Assembly (NCBI GenBank): GCA_030704615.1
Contig: CM060731.1
Location: 19,406,001 to 19,470,000 of the forward strand
DNA from: Takakia lepidozioides
Taxonomy: Eukaryota > Streptophyta > Takakiopsida > Takakiales > Takakiaceae
Length of the DNA: 64,000 nt
Direction of reading: 5' to 3'
This document shows, piece by piece, positions 45,303 through 55,939 of this stretch. The position numbers and the translations under genes were made by a program. Below the pieces are notes generated by a model. That model was not told the DNA's origin, ran no database searches, and worked only from the letters and a program-made list of their open reading frames with translations. Every line of letters begins with the position of its first letter. The stretch's first letter is position 1.

Positions 45303-47536
45303 AGTGTATGTCAGCATGCTCCAGGTTCGAGTTAGTTGTGTAGCACTTGTGTTTTCAGATCATGAAAAGCGGTTCAGCCTAGAGTGCAGGGAGCCGTGCA
45401 TGAGCCTATGCAAAGCGGATAGAGTGCAAAGGCGAACAGGTTGCAGGTTTGCCATGGATTGAGAGGCGGGTAGCCTATGTTGAAGAGCGGCGTTGCATAG
45501 CTCAACGCTATGACAACCAAGTTTGGGCTTCTAGTGTGAAGCGGAGGAGATGTTGGCCACGAGTGGGCGAACTGGTGGTCATCTTCTTTAGCTGCAGGCC
45601 GAGTTAAGGAGCTGCTGAAATGTGGGCTGCGCATGGGAAGTTAGCATGTTGCAGGTTGGAGATGATATGATCAGCTCCAGGTATCTGCCCGAAACGAGTT
45701 GTTGCGGGTAGATGAGGAGCAGCCGAATGGCGGAGGTGCGAGGGGATGCATCGCAGCCTGTTGGGAGCTGCAGCTCCAAGCTCATGAAGAGAGGGGGCTG
45801 GTCCCTCTTGTGTGCAAATCAGTGCACTTGTGAAATATTGCTTGAGTTGGAAGTTTCAATTTGAAACTCTAGCACGTCGAGGGCTCTTGGAGTGGCAAGA
45901 GCAGGGTTGGAAGGGCAGCAGTGAGGCGTCCTAGAGCGAGGGAATGTGCAGTAGAACTGCAGGTACACCAAGTTTATCAAGGTGTGTATTTTCAGATTCA
46001 CTTTTGTGAGTTTCGTGGAGAAATGGAGCTTGTTGGGCAGCATATAGCTTGCTTGTTGAGTTGGGGGCACTTCTAGTGGGCCGTGAGAGCTCAGGAGTGC
46101 AGGGCGACGGGGCTGATGGCTCCCAGAAGCCATAGCTCAGCGGCAGCAGATGCAAGAGCAAACCCCAGCTCGGGGACAACTCGGGAACACGTGAGAACGC
46201 CGGGAATGCCTCGGGAACGCATGGGAACTCGTTGGGAGTTCCAGGGATCGCAGGGAATAGTGGTCATGATGGGCCGTTGGGGCGGTATCAATAGATACCA
46301 CGAGCCCAGGTCGTGATGGTTGACCGTGACCGTTGACCATGACCGTTGGAAGTCGTGGTGCAGATACAACGGGTGGGCACGGTGACCAGATCGTGGGGAT
46401 GGCGGGCCGTGAAGGCCCGTGGGAGTAGTACCACGGGGTATCACTGGGCAGCCCGTGGCCAACGAGTGCCTAGGGCGGGCCGTGAGGAGTCGTGGCGGTT
46501 GGAGCCACGGAAGGCCGCGAACAGTTAGAGTGAAAAAAATAAAAAAATAAAAAAAAATAAAAATCACTCATTTCGTGGGAACTTGATGGGGAGGCTGGGT
46601 TCTGAAGAACAACGGTTTTGAGCTAGCTGATCCGGCAGAAAAGTCGGAATTGCCTCCCTGTTGCGTTTTAACAAAGGGGATTACTTCCCTGCAGGTAATC
46701 TTTTCAGGTTTTCAGCCCAATTTTTAACTATGGGGAAGACCAGCCTGCAGGTAATTCCTTTGGACAGAATGTTGTTGGGGCCTATATGTACCTCTATTTG
46801 CTCCATTTTTGAACCTTCAGCGAATGGTGTGGTTTCCTGAGGTGGTTCCATTCGGAGGAATGGCTGGTGGACGTAAGGAGGCACTAGCGGACCCTGTCAA
46901 GGCTTGCATGGGGCCTTGGAGGCCAAGTTTCATGAGCTCGTAGAGGGCGGTTTGAGGAGTGTCTACAGGATGCTCTCATGGTCATGCAAGTGAGAGAAGA
47001 GAGGAAAAAAAAGGGTGTTGGGATGAGAGCGTGCTTGGGATAGGCATTGCTTTAGCTTCTCTTCCTCGTAGCTTTCCACCTTCTCTGTAGGCCGAGACCT
47101 TTCTGTAGGTGGAGGCAAGAGTCAGTCCGGGTTTGGGCTGGGTTGCAGGAGCGACACTATGGAGTTGTTTTTGGTGTGGGGGAGTTGTTGTTTTCATTCT
47201 TGTGTTTGGATCCCCTCCACACCTGCATGCTTGATTGTGCGCCATGCTAGTTTTGTGTGGGCGCTTGATTTTATAGGTGGTGGACTCAGGCTTGATCGCC
47301 GATCCCACCCTAGAGCATGTTGTCGATGGTGAGGCTGGGTTGATGACCAGTCAGACCATCTTTTGTTTCTCCTGTGGTGAGGTTGGAGGTGATGACCAGC
47401 CAACCATAGGAGTGCCTGCAGTGGATGCAGGTGTAGGTGCAGGCTATGTTAGGAACCTAGTATTCCAAACCATAAGCCACATCAGGTTCTCTACCCGGTT
47501 ACCTTGTGGAGAGGGGGTTAGAGACATGTTCATGAC
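45303..47536. other. Unassigned stretch between LINE B and the gag-pol element
   Basis: No protein family recognised. 46160-46510 has repeated GTGGG/CGTGG-rich segments (GCCGTGA...GGCCCGTGG), followed by an A-rich AAAAAATAAAAAAA run at 46515-46562. If the gag-pol element were complete, its 5' LTR and leader would lie here, but I found no copy of its TGTGATGGGCTAG terminus. Confidence 0.45.
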
Positions 47537-47805
47537 CGGTTGAGTGTCAGTTTGTCAACACGGAGGTGCCACTAGTTGCTGGGGAAAGTGCTAGTACAAG
47601 CACTAGCGATACTAGCGGGTATACGAGACGAGGTGTGCGGTTTAGGCCACCTTCACCTCCTGTGTCTTCTACGGAAGGTTCTGATTTGGATTGTGAATCA
47701 GGAAGACTCACACCGGCGGTGCAAGTTGTTTCTTTGTCATTGTTGTGGGACACGATGGAGGAGATGTATGGAGCCACCAAGGGGTCATGAAGGTACTCTG
47801 GGGCG

Positions 47806-48879
47806 ATGGGCACCATTGAGTTGGATGATTTTATCCAAGAGTTTGATAGTTGGTGTAACTTGCAGGAAATGTGCAATCCACAATTGTTTACGCATTTCAT
47901 GGCATGGAAGGGGCTGTTTCAGCACCTTGAGGGGCCGCCCACGGACGATTATCATGAGTTTAGGCGGGGGCACGATGTTGAGATCGAGGAGTGGAGGATG
48001 TACTGGTCACCCGACTATGTCTCCATCACTAGAGGCACTAGAGGCATAAGGGCAGCAGCTACACCGGCAGCTGCACCAGCAGCAGCAACTACAATAACAG
48101 CTTCCACGAGCAGTAGTGAGACTAGTGGTACAGCAACTACGACGTCCACCTAAGCTATTGCTGCACCAGCACCAGTGGCGGTGCCTGCCTTCAACCCTGT
48201 TGTGGAGTTCTTCGAAGAGTTGAGAAGGAACTACCAAGGGGTGAGGACAAAGAAGTTGAGGAGCTTGCAAGAGTTCCAACGGAAGCCTACTAAGAGCTTG
48301 AGGGAGACTTTCACTCACATGAGGCGCTTGATTAATGTAACCCAAGGGGTTACGGAGGCTCAGGCAGTCCAGTTCTGCTACGGGATATTGGACAAGGAGC
48401 TGAGGAGAAGGGTGCGGGATGCAACTCTCCTACAAGCGACCCAACCCACCTTAGCAAATGTGTTTTTGCTGGCAGAGCGGATAGAGCTCAACATGGTGGA
48501 GGAACGAGTGGTCATGGTGGGATTTGCTAAGGAGGCACCACGGGGTAGTGGTGCTCCTAGCCAGCCACTACCTCAACGTGCTCAAGGCAGCAAGGGGGCT
48601 CAGGTGAAGCCTAGGGAAGGGCAGAGAAGACCTCAGATGCAGGGGTCTCTCTCTTCATTTGCTGGCCAACAACGGGCGGATGTGGTGTGCTGGACATGTG
48701 GAGGACCCCATGTCAAGAAGGATTGCCCAGAGGGAGGCAATGGTTTGGCACCGGCACAGCCTGCACATGTGCAGTGTGGGCATTGTGGCAGGTACGGGCA
48801 TGGAGAGGCCCAGTGCTATGGTTTGCACCCTGAGTTGCGCCCAGGCCAGTTCCAAGGGAACAATGGTGGCCGGGGGTGA
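47806..48879 (+). pseudogene. gag region with two zinc knuckles
   Basis: Retrotransposon gag fold (IELDDFIQEFDSWCNLQEMC; AWKGLFQHLEGPPTDDYHEF), an Ala/Thr-rich linker, FNPVVEFFEELRRNYQGVRT and IRVTQGV-like capsid end, then CWTCGGPHVKKDC (CX2CX3HX4C) and CGHCGRYGHGEAQC (CX2CX4HX4C). One TAA lies at 48151-48153. It continues in frame past a TGA into a Gly/Gln-rich and Thr/Ala-rich linker (48982-49815). Confidence 0.85.
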
Positions 48880-49839
48880 GGTGGAGCAGCCCAGAGAGGA
48901 CAAGGTGGCCAGGCACGAGGTGCAGGCCAAGGGCAAGCTCAACATGGCCAAGGACGCGGAGGTCAGGGTGGTGACCAAGGCATGGCCAACCGGCTTCAGC
49001 AGCTAGAGCAGAGGCTTGTTGCCATGGCCACAACTCAGGTGGTACCGGCTCCAAGGCCGGATGATCCACCTCCTGCTCCTGAAGGAGGAGACTTGGGAGG
49101 CATGGGATTCATGTGCGGGGCAGCACTACCACTAGTGAGGGGTGCCACTACCACTACCACTGTGGGCGGGGCACCACTACCACTAGTGCCGGGCAGTACT
49201 ACCACTACCACTATGTGCGGGGCAGGACTACCACTAGTGCAAGTGGAGTCAGCTGCGGCAGTGACTCGAGGAGCAGCACGAGTTCCTGAGCCACGGGGTG
49301 CGGAGGTGGAGTTGGATCCACCGCGTGGGGAGGCAAGCCGTCAGGCCAGGCTTCCTCAGTCATTCACATTAGTGAAGACAGTGTCGACGCCGTCCATGGC
49401 ACCTAGTTCCCGCCCGACTGTTACCGAGGCGGAGGTTACTATGCCATTGGGGAGAGCTACACGGGCAGCACCACTACCTAGTGTTGCCAAGGCTACGACA
49501 GCTAGTGTGTTGCTGGGGGCGGCCACAGCTGTGTGCCAGACTCCATTGTTCTCGGCTACCATGATTGCGACGCCGGGGGTAAGACCAGCTGAGATGTTCA
49601 GGCTGGCAGCGACACTCTGTGAGAGTGGGGAGGTTACTTCATCTTCTGCGGAGATAGTGGGAGGTGTAGTGCCGGAGGGATCCTCGGATGTGAGGTTCAA
49701 GACTGCCACGGCAGCGCCATGGCAAGCTGCAGCTGCCAGGTTGATGGAGCTGTCAGCTAGGCCAGCCATTGAGCGCGCCATGGTAACACCTGGAGTTGTC
49801 ATGTTAGACAACTAGGATGACATTTTCTGTGTGAGTGGA

Positions 49840-50170
49840 CCAGCAGGCAAGAGGTACCGGCCACTACGAGTCTTGTTGGACTCGGGAGCTCAGCCATTGA
49901 TGTTAGGCAGAGCTGCTATTGCAGGCTTGGGCCTCACGGAGGCGGATATGGAGCTGTGCCCTTTCCAGATACAGACATCTTTGGGAGGATCAAAGCAGGC
50001 TCGGGGCATGACACGGCGTGAGTTGGCTATCAGACTACAGCCGGATCATCCTACAGATGGCTCAGTGATGAGAGCCAAGGCCATTGTGACAGACGCGGTC
50101 TCGTACGATGTCCTTGTTGGTGGGGCAGTGTTGTACCTCATGGGCTTCACCTTGGATTTTTGGGAGGATT
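49840..50170 (+). pseudogene. Retroviral-type aspartic protease
   Basis: Pepsin-like retropepsin: RYRPLRVLLDSGAQPLMLG contains the catalytic D-S-G triad, then AGLGLTEADMEL, and VSYDVLVGGAVLYLMGFTLD matching the second conserved (Y/F)D(V/I)(L/I)(L/V)G motif. Confidence 0.85.
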
Positions 50171-50569
50171 CAGCTTCCTATAGGCCTAGATGGCAGTCAG
50201 GGGAGGGCCGACGTGTGCAGCTCCTTGTGACGTTCATAGGAGGAGTTGCGGTTGTCCAGCGAAGCAAGATGCCAACTCTGGCAGCATTCACAGCTGCAGT
50301 GACTTGGCCTGGAGAGTTGTTGGATGACAACACTCATTCAGAGGATGTGTCACCTCCGGGAGAGCAGGATGACATGTATGGTATGACAGAGTTGCCTGCC
50401 ATGGTTGCTCACACTCCATTGTGGGGCTCGAGCAAGGATTTGCAGCGGGTTGCTGATTGTCGTGTGCAACAAGCCTGGGTAGAGGCTTTTGTACCGTCAG
50501 GAGAGGAGGACAGTGCAGGGATTGCACCAGGTCCATCTCAGTTGTCACCATTGGACACCACACCGATCA

Positions 50570-50800
50570 TGTGGCAGTGTCCGGATGAAGGTATTTGCCT
50601 TCTGGACTTGTTTGGCGGGATCAGCACCGGATTGGCTGCAGTTCTACAGGCAGGTGTACGGGTACGGCGTTACCTGTATGTGGAGAGGGATGAGATTGCA
50701 CGACGCATCTCCCTACGCCATGTTGCTCAGTTGGTGCAGCAGTATCCTAAGTTGTTGCCGTTGTCTGCAGTTCGTGGATATTTAGTCAATAGGGATGCGC
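50570..50800 (+). pseudogene. C5-DNA methyltransferase N-terminal motifs (I-II) inside pol
   Basis: EGICLLDLFGGISTGLAAVL matches AdoMet-binding motif I (D-L-F-x-G-x-x-x-G); VRRYLYVERDEIARRISL then supplies the acidic residue of motif II. It is in frame with the upstream protease. Before motif IV (PC) the sequence jumps to LVNRDAHGLSRNP, an RNase H end. The copy therefore lacks the catalytic cysteine and cannot methylate DNA. Confidence 0.75.
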
Positions 50801-50989
50801 ATGGATTGAGTCGCAATCCATGCACGAGCCAGCAGGATGACATTGGAGCTCGGTGGCATGGTGAGAAGGACGAGGAGATGGTGCCGGGATGACATGCATC
50901 TGCCTTTTTGTGTATCTTGGCATCGGGAGGTCAGGTTGGACCTACAACAGGGATGACTGTAGACGGAGTGTCTGAGGACCCTGAGGCTA

Positions 50990-51850
50990 GTGATGAGCCA
51001 GGTGGTGCCAGAGATATACACGAGGATTCGGTTGTGTTGGACTACCTCCGCACTGGAGACACGGCAGCTAGTGTGACTGCCAAGGAGAGGGATCGGATCC
51101 TACAACGAGCCAAGAGGTTCAAGTGGGAGGGGATACACCTGCTTCGAGTGTGGGAGGATGGTCGGGTGAGGATCGTGCCTCACCCAACACAGCGTGCACG
51201 GTTAGTGCGGCATGCCCATGAGGAGTTGGGGCATTTTGGAATACGACGCACTCATAGTTTACTGAAGGGGCAGTATTAGTGGCGTGGTATGTACACAGAG
51301 GTGCAACAGTTCGTGGCTAGGTGCATGATGTGTGACAGGGTGCGTGCTTCATTCAACGCCCCTACACCACAGTTGCATCCTTTACCCATCATGGGATTGG
51401 GCTACAGGTAGAGTCTTGACTTCGCAGGGCTTTTGCCATTGACGATGCGTCTCCACAGATACGTGTTGGTGATGGTGGAGCACTTCTCCAAGTGGATTGA
51501 GTTGGTTCCATTGCCTGACAAGGCTAATGAGGGGGCTGCATATGCATTCCTGGATCGTGTGCTTAGCCGATTCAGTGCTCCTGCTGAGGTACTCACGGAC
51601 CAAGGGAGAGAGTTCTTGGGGGAGTTTCAGGCTTTGTGTGGTAAAGCCTTCATAGACCACTGTACCACTTCTCGGGATCATCCTGAGGCCGATGGCTTGG
51701 CAGAGAGAGTGGTGCAGACGGTGAAGAGGGGTTTGCGCAAGTATGGCTTGCAAACAAGCAAGCATCACTTGCCTCCTTCTCACCATATTTCCTTCTCTTT
51801 GGCCGAGAGCCAGATTTGCCTGCGTCTATTCGCAGGGAGGCTGCAGTAGT
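50990..51850 (+). pseudogene. Integrase (zinc-binding HHCC and DDE core)
   Basis: HHCC: HAHEELGHFGIRRTHSLL then a stop where W stands, RGMYTEVQQFVARCMMCDR. Core: SLDFAGLLP (first D), LTDQGREFLGEF (second D), HPEADGLAERVVQTVKRGL (E). After KYGLQTSKH a deletion of roughly 60 bases shifts the frame; LASFSPYFLLFGREPDLPAS then continues in the next frame. Confidence 0.88.
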
Positions 51851-52253
51851 CCTCAACCTTGATGATCCGGATGTGTGGACACAAGCATGTGCCCAGCGGG
51901 CAGAGTTGTTCAAGAGAGTCATGCCTATGGCTTTTGAGAATCTTGCTATTGCCCAACACCGAGACACATTGAGGTATGTCACTATACGTGGAGGGGGATA
52001 TCGGCCAAGTGTTCGGCGTTTTCACCCTGGGGACTATGTGTATCTGCAGTAGACAGTGCCTACGACCTTGGATGTCACAGCAGGACGTGTGATTCTAAGG
52101 GTCAGGGAGGTGTTGCCTTCAGGAGTGTTGATTCTGGAGGGTCGAGATGGCATGGTATGGAAGGACCATGTGCGTAATTGTGCGCCATGTCACCTTCCAC
52201 ATGTGGATGGGAGGATAGATCCCAACCTTGCAGTGGTACCTGCAGGATTGCGT

Positions 52254-52388
52254 TGCATGCTATGTGGGCATGCTCGTGGTGCCGTCACTATGCTGGTGTG
52301 TGATCGATGCTCAAAAGGTTGGCACATGGGATGCTTGACACCACCTCTTGAGAGGGTTCCTGATGGAGATTGGTTATGTCCACCCTGC
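52254..52388 (+). pseudogene. PHD zinc finger at the integrase C-terminus
   Basis: The C4HC3 ligands are all present: CMLC (52254 on), LVCDRC, GWHMGC, and DWLCPPC just before the stop. Hydrophobic W precedes the last pair as in canonical PHD fingers (GDWLCPPC). It follows the integrase tail RVREVLPSGVLILEGRDG, where chromoviral elements carry a chromodomain. In families where tested, PHD fingers read histone H3 tails; here a role in insertion targeting is inference. Confidence 0.85.
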
Positions 52389-52657
52389 TTGGGATAGTGG
52401 CAGTGGATATGACTAGTGGCAGCTCACAAGACATGGGAGGCCAAGCTCATAGGAGTCAATACCGAAGATCTCAGGCTCAAGTTCACAGGTTGCAAGACGG
52501 CGACTAACGATGGGGCAACTCTTGTACCCGGCCTCTTGATCTATTGAGTTTGAGTGTAGTAGGGACAGTGGTGGAGGACCTAGTGAGGCTATGGCCACTA
52601 TCACATCTTGTGGCTACCTGGACTTAGAGGGACCTAAGCGCCAGCTAGGGGGGCGAT

Positions 52658-53160
52658 TGTGATGGGCTAGTGGCAGCCTAGTGGTGGACTAGTGGCTGCA
52701 CTAGTGGTGACTAGTGGTTGTCTAGTGGCAGCCTAGTGGTGCACTAGTGGTGCACTAGTGATAGACTAGTGTTTGGTGTGTACATATGTTGTGTGGTTTG
52801 GACAGCGATGTAGTTGTGTAGCGATATGTATGCGCACGATAGCTGTCAAGTTATTTTACCACTAGTGTGAAGTTAGCTAGGAAATAGCTAGCTTTTATAT
52901 ATTGACATTTGGGATTGACCCAAGTGTCAATCCAGGGGCCAATACATGTTTGGGCACCTGGCGTTGTTATCTTCACGGCAGATCGCGGTGGGCTTATCTT
53001 TCACGAGTTGAGCCTCACCGCGTCTAGCTATGGCGCCGTAGTGTGGATTCCCCATGGCGTGGGGTGCACTTGGCTCGACTTAATATATGAGTGATGTTTT
53101 CATGTGCAAGTGTGTGAGTTTGAGAGAGCTTGTATGCTTGTATCATTCCTTTCCTTATCA
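52658..53160 (+). mobile_element. 3' LTR of the gag-pol element (LTR unit 1)
   Basis: Begins TGTGATGGGCTAGTGGCAGC right after the purine tract and ends CCTTATCA. Its first about 110 bases are a CTAGTGG minisatellite. The rest is unique LTR sequence with GACATTTGGGATTGACCC and AATATATGAGTG. Confidence 0.85.
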
Positions 53161-53161
53161 T

Positions 53162-53709
53162 TGTGATGGGCTAGTGGCAGCCTAGTGGTGGACTAGTGGC
53201 TGCACTAGTGGTGGCTAGTGGCAGCCTAGTGATGGACTAGTGGCTGCACTAGTGGTGGCTAATATCAGCCTAGTGGTTGACTAGTGGCTGCACTAGTGGT
53301 GCACTAGTGATAGACTAGTGTTCAGTGTGTACATATGTTGTGTGGTTTGGACAACGATGTAGTTGTGTAGCGATATGTATGCGCACGACAGCTGTCAAGT
53401 TATTTTACCACTAGTGTGAAGTTAGCTAGGAAATAGCTAGCTTTTATATATTGACATTTGGGATTGACCCAAGTGTCAATCCAGGGGCCAATACATGTTT
53501 GGGCACCTGGCATTGTTATCTTCACGGCAGATCGCGGTGGGCTTATCTTTCACGAGTTGAGCCTCACCGCGTCTAGCTATGGCGCCGTAGTGTGGATTCC
53601 CCATGGCGTGGGGTGCACTTGGCTCGACTTAATATATGAGTGATGTTTTCATGTGCAAGTGTGTAAGTTTGAGAGAGCTTGTATGCTTGTATCATTCTTT
53701 TCCTTATCA
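53162..53709 (+). mobile_element. LTR unit 2, directly abutting unit 1
   Basis: A second nearly identical LTR (TGTGATGGG ... CCTTATCA), separated from unit 1 by a single T. It is about 45 bases longer through extra CTAGTGG repeats. No internal region lies between the two. Confidence 0.85.
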
Positions 53710-53710
53710 T

Positions 53711-53896
53711 TGTGATGGGCTAGTGGCAGCCTAGTGGTGGAGTAGTGGCTGCACTAGTGGTGGCTAGTGGCAGCCTAATGATGGACTAGTGGATGCACTA
53801 GTGGTGGCTAGTAGCAGCCTAGTGGTTGACTAGTGGCTGCACTAGTGGTGACTAGTGGTTGTCTAGTGGCAGCCTAGTGGTGCACTAGTGGTGCCC
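53711..53896 (+). mobile_element. LTR unit 3, truncated
   Basis: A third TGTGATGGG start, again after a single T, consisting only of the CTAGTGG minisatellite and ending near GCACTAGTGGTGCCCTAGC. Confidence 0.8.
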
Positions 53897-54779
53897 TAGC
53901 TCATTCTCGTCTCCTGCAAGCGAAACAAACTCTCCCTCTTCCCGACCTTTTTCTCTACTAGATGCCGCAGCCATTCTTTCGAACTCTCGTCCTAACCTCT
54001 TACCCTTCATTCTCTCAAGTGCTTTCCTTCGCTCTCTCTCGGTAGTGAAATACGAATCCTCACAGACGTAATATCTGCTGCAATGATTATACTGCCAAAG
54101 GATGAGGATGTCCGGCACTGACCGACGCTTGATACTATCAAAAGAATGATCATGGCCACTACACGTCAGTGCCTATACAAGCAGCGATTGGCCAAGAGCC
54201 AACGGTTAAATTGACCACATTGATTTTTGCGCGTATATACCGTTGAGTTTGACCGTTACATTGAGGGCGTATCGGAAAAGGTATCCAAAGCATTGCATGC
54301 GCCGAATTCAGCGACAACCGACTTGTCACCGCTGGACACATGTTATGGCATACGCCGACATCCAGGGTGGATGAAGAAGTGCACATAACACATCAGGAAG
54401 AAGCCCTATGTGGACAATGTAACGAAAGACGCGGACATGACCTTTTCCATTCATCCCTAAACCCCAATCGTCATTTGAAATACCCCTCTGCAAAGCACCG
54501 TCCTTTCAGAGAGAGTGACCGTGCGGAGTGCCTAGCAAGCTGGAGGGGTTTAGCACAGTTAGGAGTGCGTTCAATCGTCGCAGAAGGAGGCAGTCTTACT
54601 ACTTTTGTACTCCTAAGTTCTTTGGTTCACGTACTCCATCCTGTGCACTGCACTTTACCTACACCCACTTGTGTTTGGATGAAGCAATCCGGGAAGAACG
54701 GGCGGGATCTGTACGTTGCCACAGCTGATGACATGGTCCGCGCGCTCTCGCAATAAACACGGTACCCGGGATTTCCTTC
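53897..54779. other. Unassigned; 5' side of the SWIM-domain remnant
   Basis: ORFs in several frames (54340-54756 +) are not recognised and may be decayed transposase sequence. Confidence 0.4.
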
Positions 54780-55939
54780 GGGGACAGGGTACAGACAAGG
54801 GGCCAGACAAGGCAGAGTTGCTGGTCAGGGCTGCAAACAGATTGAAAGACCCTACTAAGATGGCACGGGCTGTGAACGAGTGCACAATGGGAACACCATT
54901 GTAGTCACGGCTTACACATCTGGAAGGAGAGGAGAGGTTTGGTTCGTGCAAAAGAAAACTTGACACCCCACCAGGTTCGGATGCAGATTCACACCGCCAC
55001 GATCGGGATAACTTTTCAGTACCACGTGTGCATGTCAGCCCCGCTTTCGTGGGTGACACCCCCGACGTGGGGGAGTTGTCATCGCCTTCGTTCCCTCAGG
55101 AGTCTCCAACCACCGCAGTCCCCGGGGAAGGGGAGAACATGCTGCCGGTAGAGGAGACGGACTGTACAGACGCAACGTGGCATATAGAACGGACTCCCCA
55201 TGGATCAAAAGTCAAATGTGCCGCTATTAGGGCACCCTCGTTTCAAAAGTGCAAGTCCCAAATCTCCAAAGGGACTTGCGGTACTCCTGCCCCGATGTTC
55301 ACCGGGTTGTTCAAGCATTACCAGTCGCGGGAGTCTAGGCCTCACAAGTTTTGGTTCTGCCCGGATGACATTGTGCGCTGTGTCATGGGGACTGTTCGGG
55401 AATCTGTGATAATGAAGCCTCAAATTCCAGCTGTGTGGCCAGTGAAGTTTGGAACCGCACTCTCCAAACTGGAGATTGACATGCTGGAGGAGGCCGGGTT
55501 TCGCCTTCCGAGAGCCCCTCCTGTCATAACACCAGTTGACCCAATGGCTTTCCCTTCCAACTTTACGGCACGTCCTCGACATGGCAATGATAGGCCCACA
55601 AAAAGGAATGAAAGAGCGGTACGTTTGGTTGAGGCTGGTGCAGACAATGAGTGCAAGATGGAGTCTGCTAGAACCCTATAGTGTTGCGTCACCCAAATTG
55701 TGAATGTTCCCTTGCCAGGGTATGGGCGGGTGTACACCATGGCGACCTCTGGATCAGTTGTTCATGACCAGACCTATGAGATTACTATTGGCGATTTCCC
55801 TAATTGCACTTGTCTGGACTTTCAGAACACACTCTCAAGTTCTCTTGGCAAGAGAGTAAAAATTGTCCCGTGCAAGCATTTGTACTACATCTATATTCGG
55901 AGAATATACGTACATTCACCAATGTACGATTGGACCTAG
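54780..55939 (+). pseudogene. SWIM zinc-finger protein remnant (MULE/FAR1-transposase type)
   Basis: Exon-like plus-strand sequence: DKGPDKAELLVRAANRLKD and MARAVNECTMG (54790-54890), a Pro/Ser-rich stretch, CGTPAPMFTGLFKHYQSRES, HKFWFCPDDIVRCVMG (55260-55390), then after a stop YEITIGDFPNCTCLDF and KIVPCKHLYYIYIR. CxC followed by CxH is the SWIM signature found C-terminal in Mutator-like transposases and FAR1/FHY3 proteins. Stop codons and frame changes separate the parts. No DDE core is seen in the window. Confidence 0.6.

Larger units (their letters stand above)
47537..52397 (+). pseudogene. LTR-retroelement gag-pol: gag, protease, C5-methyltransferase motif, integrase, PHD finger
   Basis: One frame runs 47537 to about 51790 (gag, PR, methyltransferase motif, RNase H end, integrase). 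The frame changes once near 51790 and continues to 52397. In-frame stops interrupt it at about 47788 (TGA), 48151 (TAA), 48877 (TGA), 49813 (TAG), 50890 (TGA), 51277 (TAG), 51409 (TAG) and 52050 (TAG). Most are explained by a single C-to-T or G-to-A change of CGA, TGG or CAG. RT and most of RNase H are deleted between the methyltransferase motif and GLSRNP. Components are annotated separately. The 3' side has a purine tract (CTAGGGGGGCGA) against the LTR at 52658. The pol order with a methyltransferase before RT recalls DNMT-carrying retrotransposons described from charophytes and dinoflagellates. The PHD finger in the place of a chromodomain is unusual. Confidence 0.85.

Noticed and set aside
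49356-49811. 151-codon minus ORF
   Set aside because: Lies opposite the Ala/Thr-rich gag linker, whose composition keeps the reverse frame open.
50570-50800. A host DNMT exon interrupted by transposons
   Set aside because: It is in frame with the retropepsin upstream, without introns, and followed in frame by RNase H end and integrase, so it belongs to the element.
47537-52397. Idea that TAG/TAA/TGA are reassigned sense codons in this genome
   Set aside because: Host genes end with ordinary TAG (DENR), TGA (HUB) and TAA (RNR2), have no internal stops, and the stops in transposons replace different residues (R, W, Q, Y).
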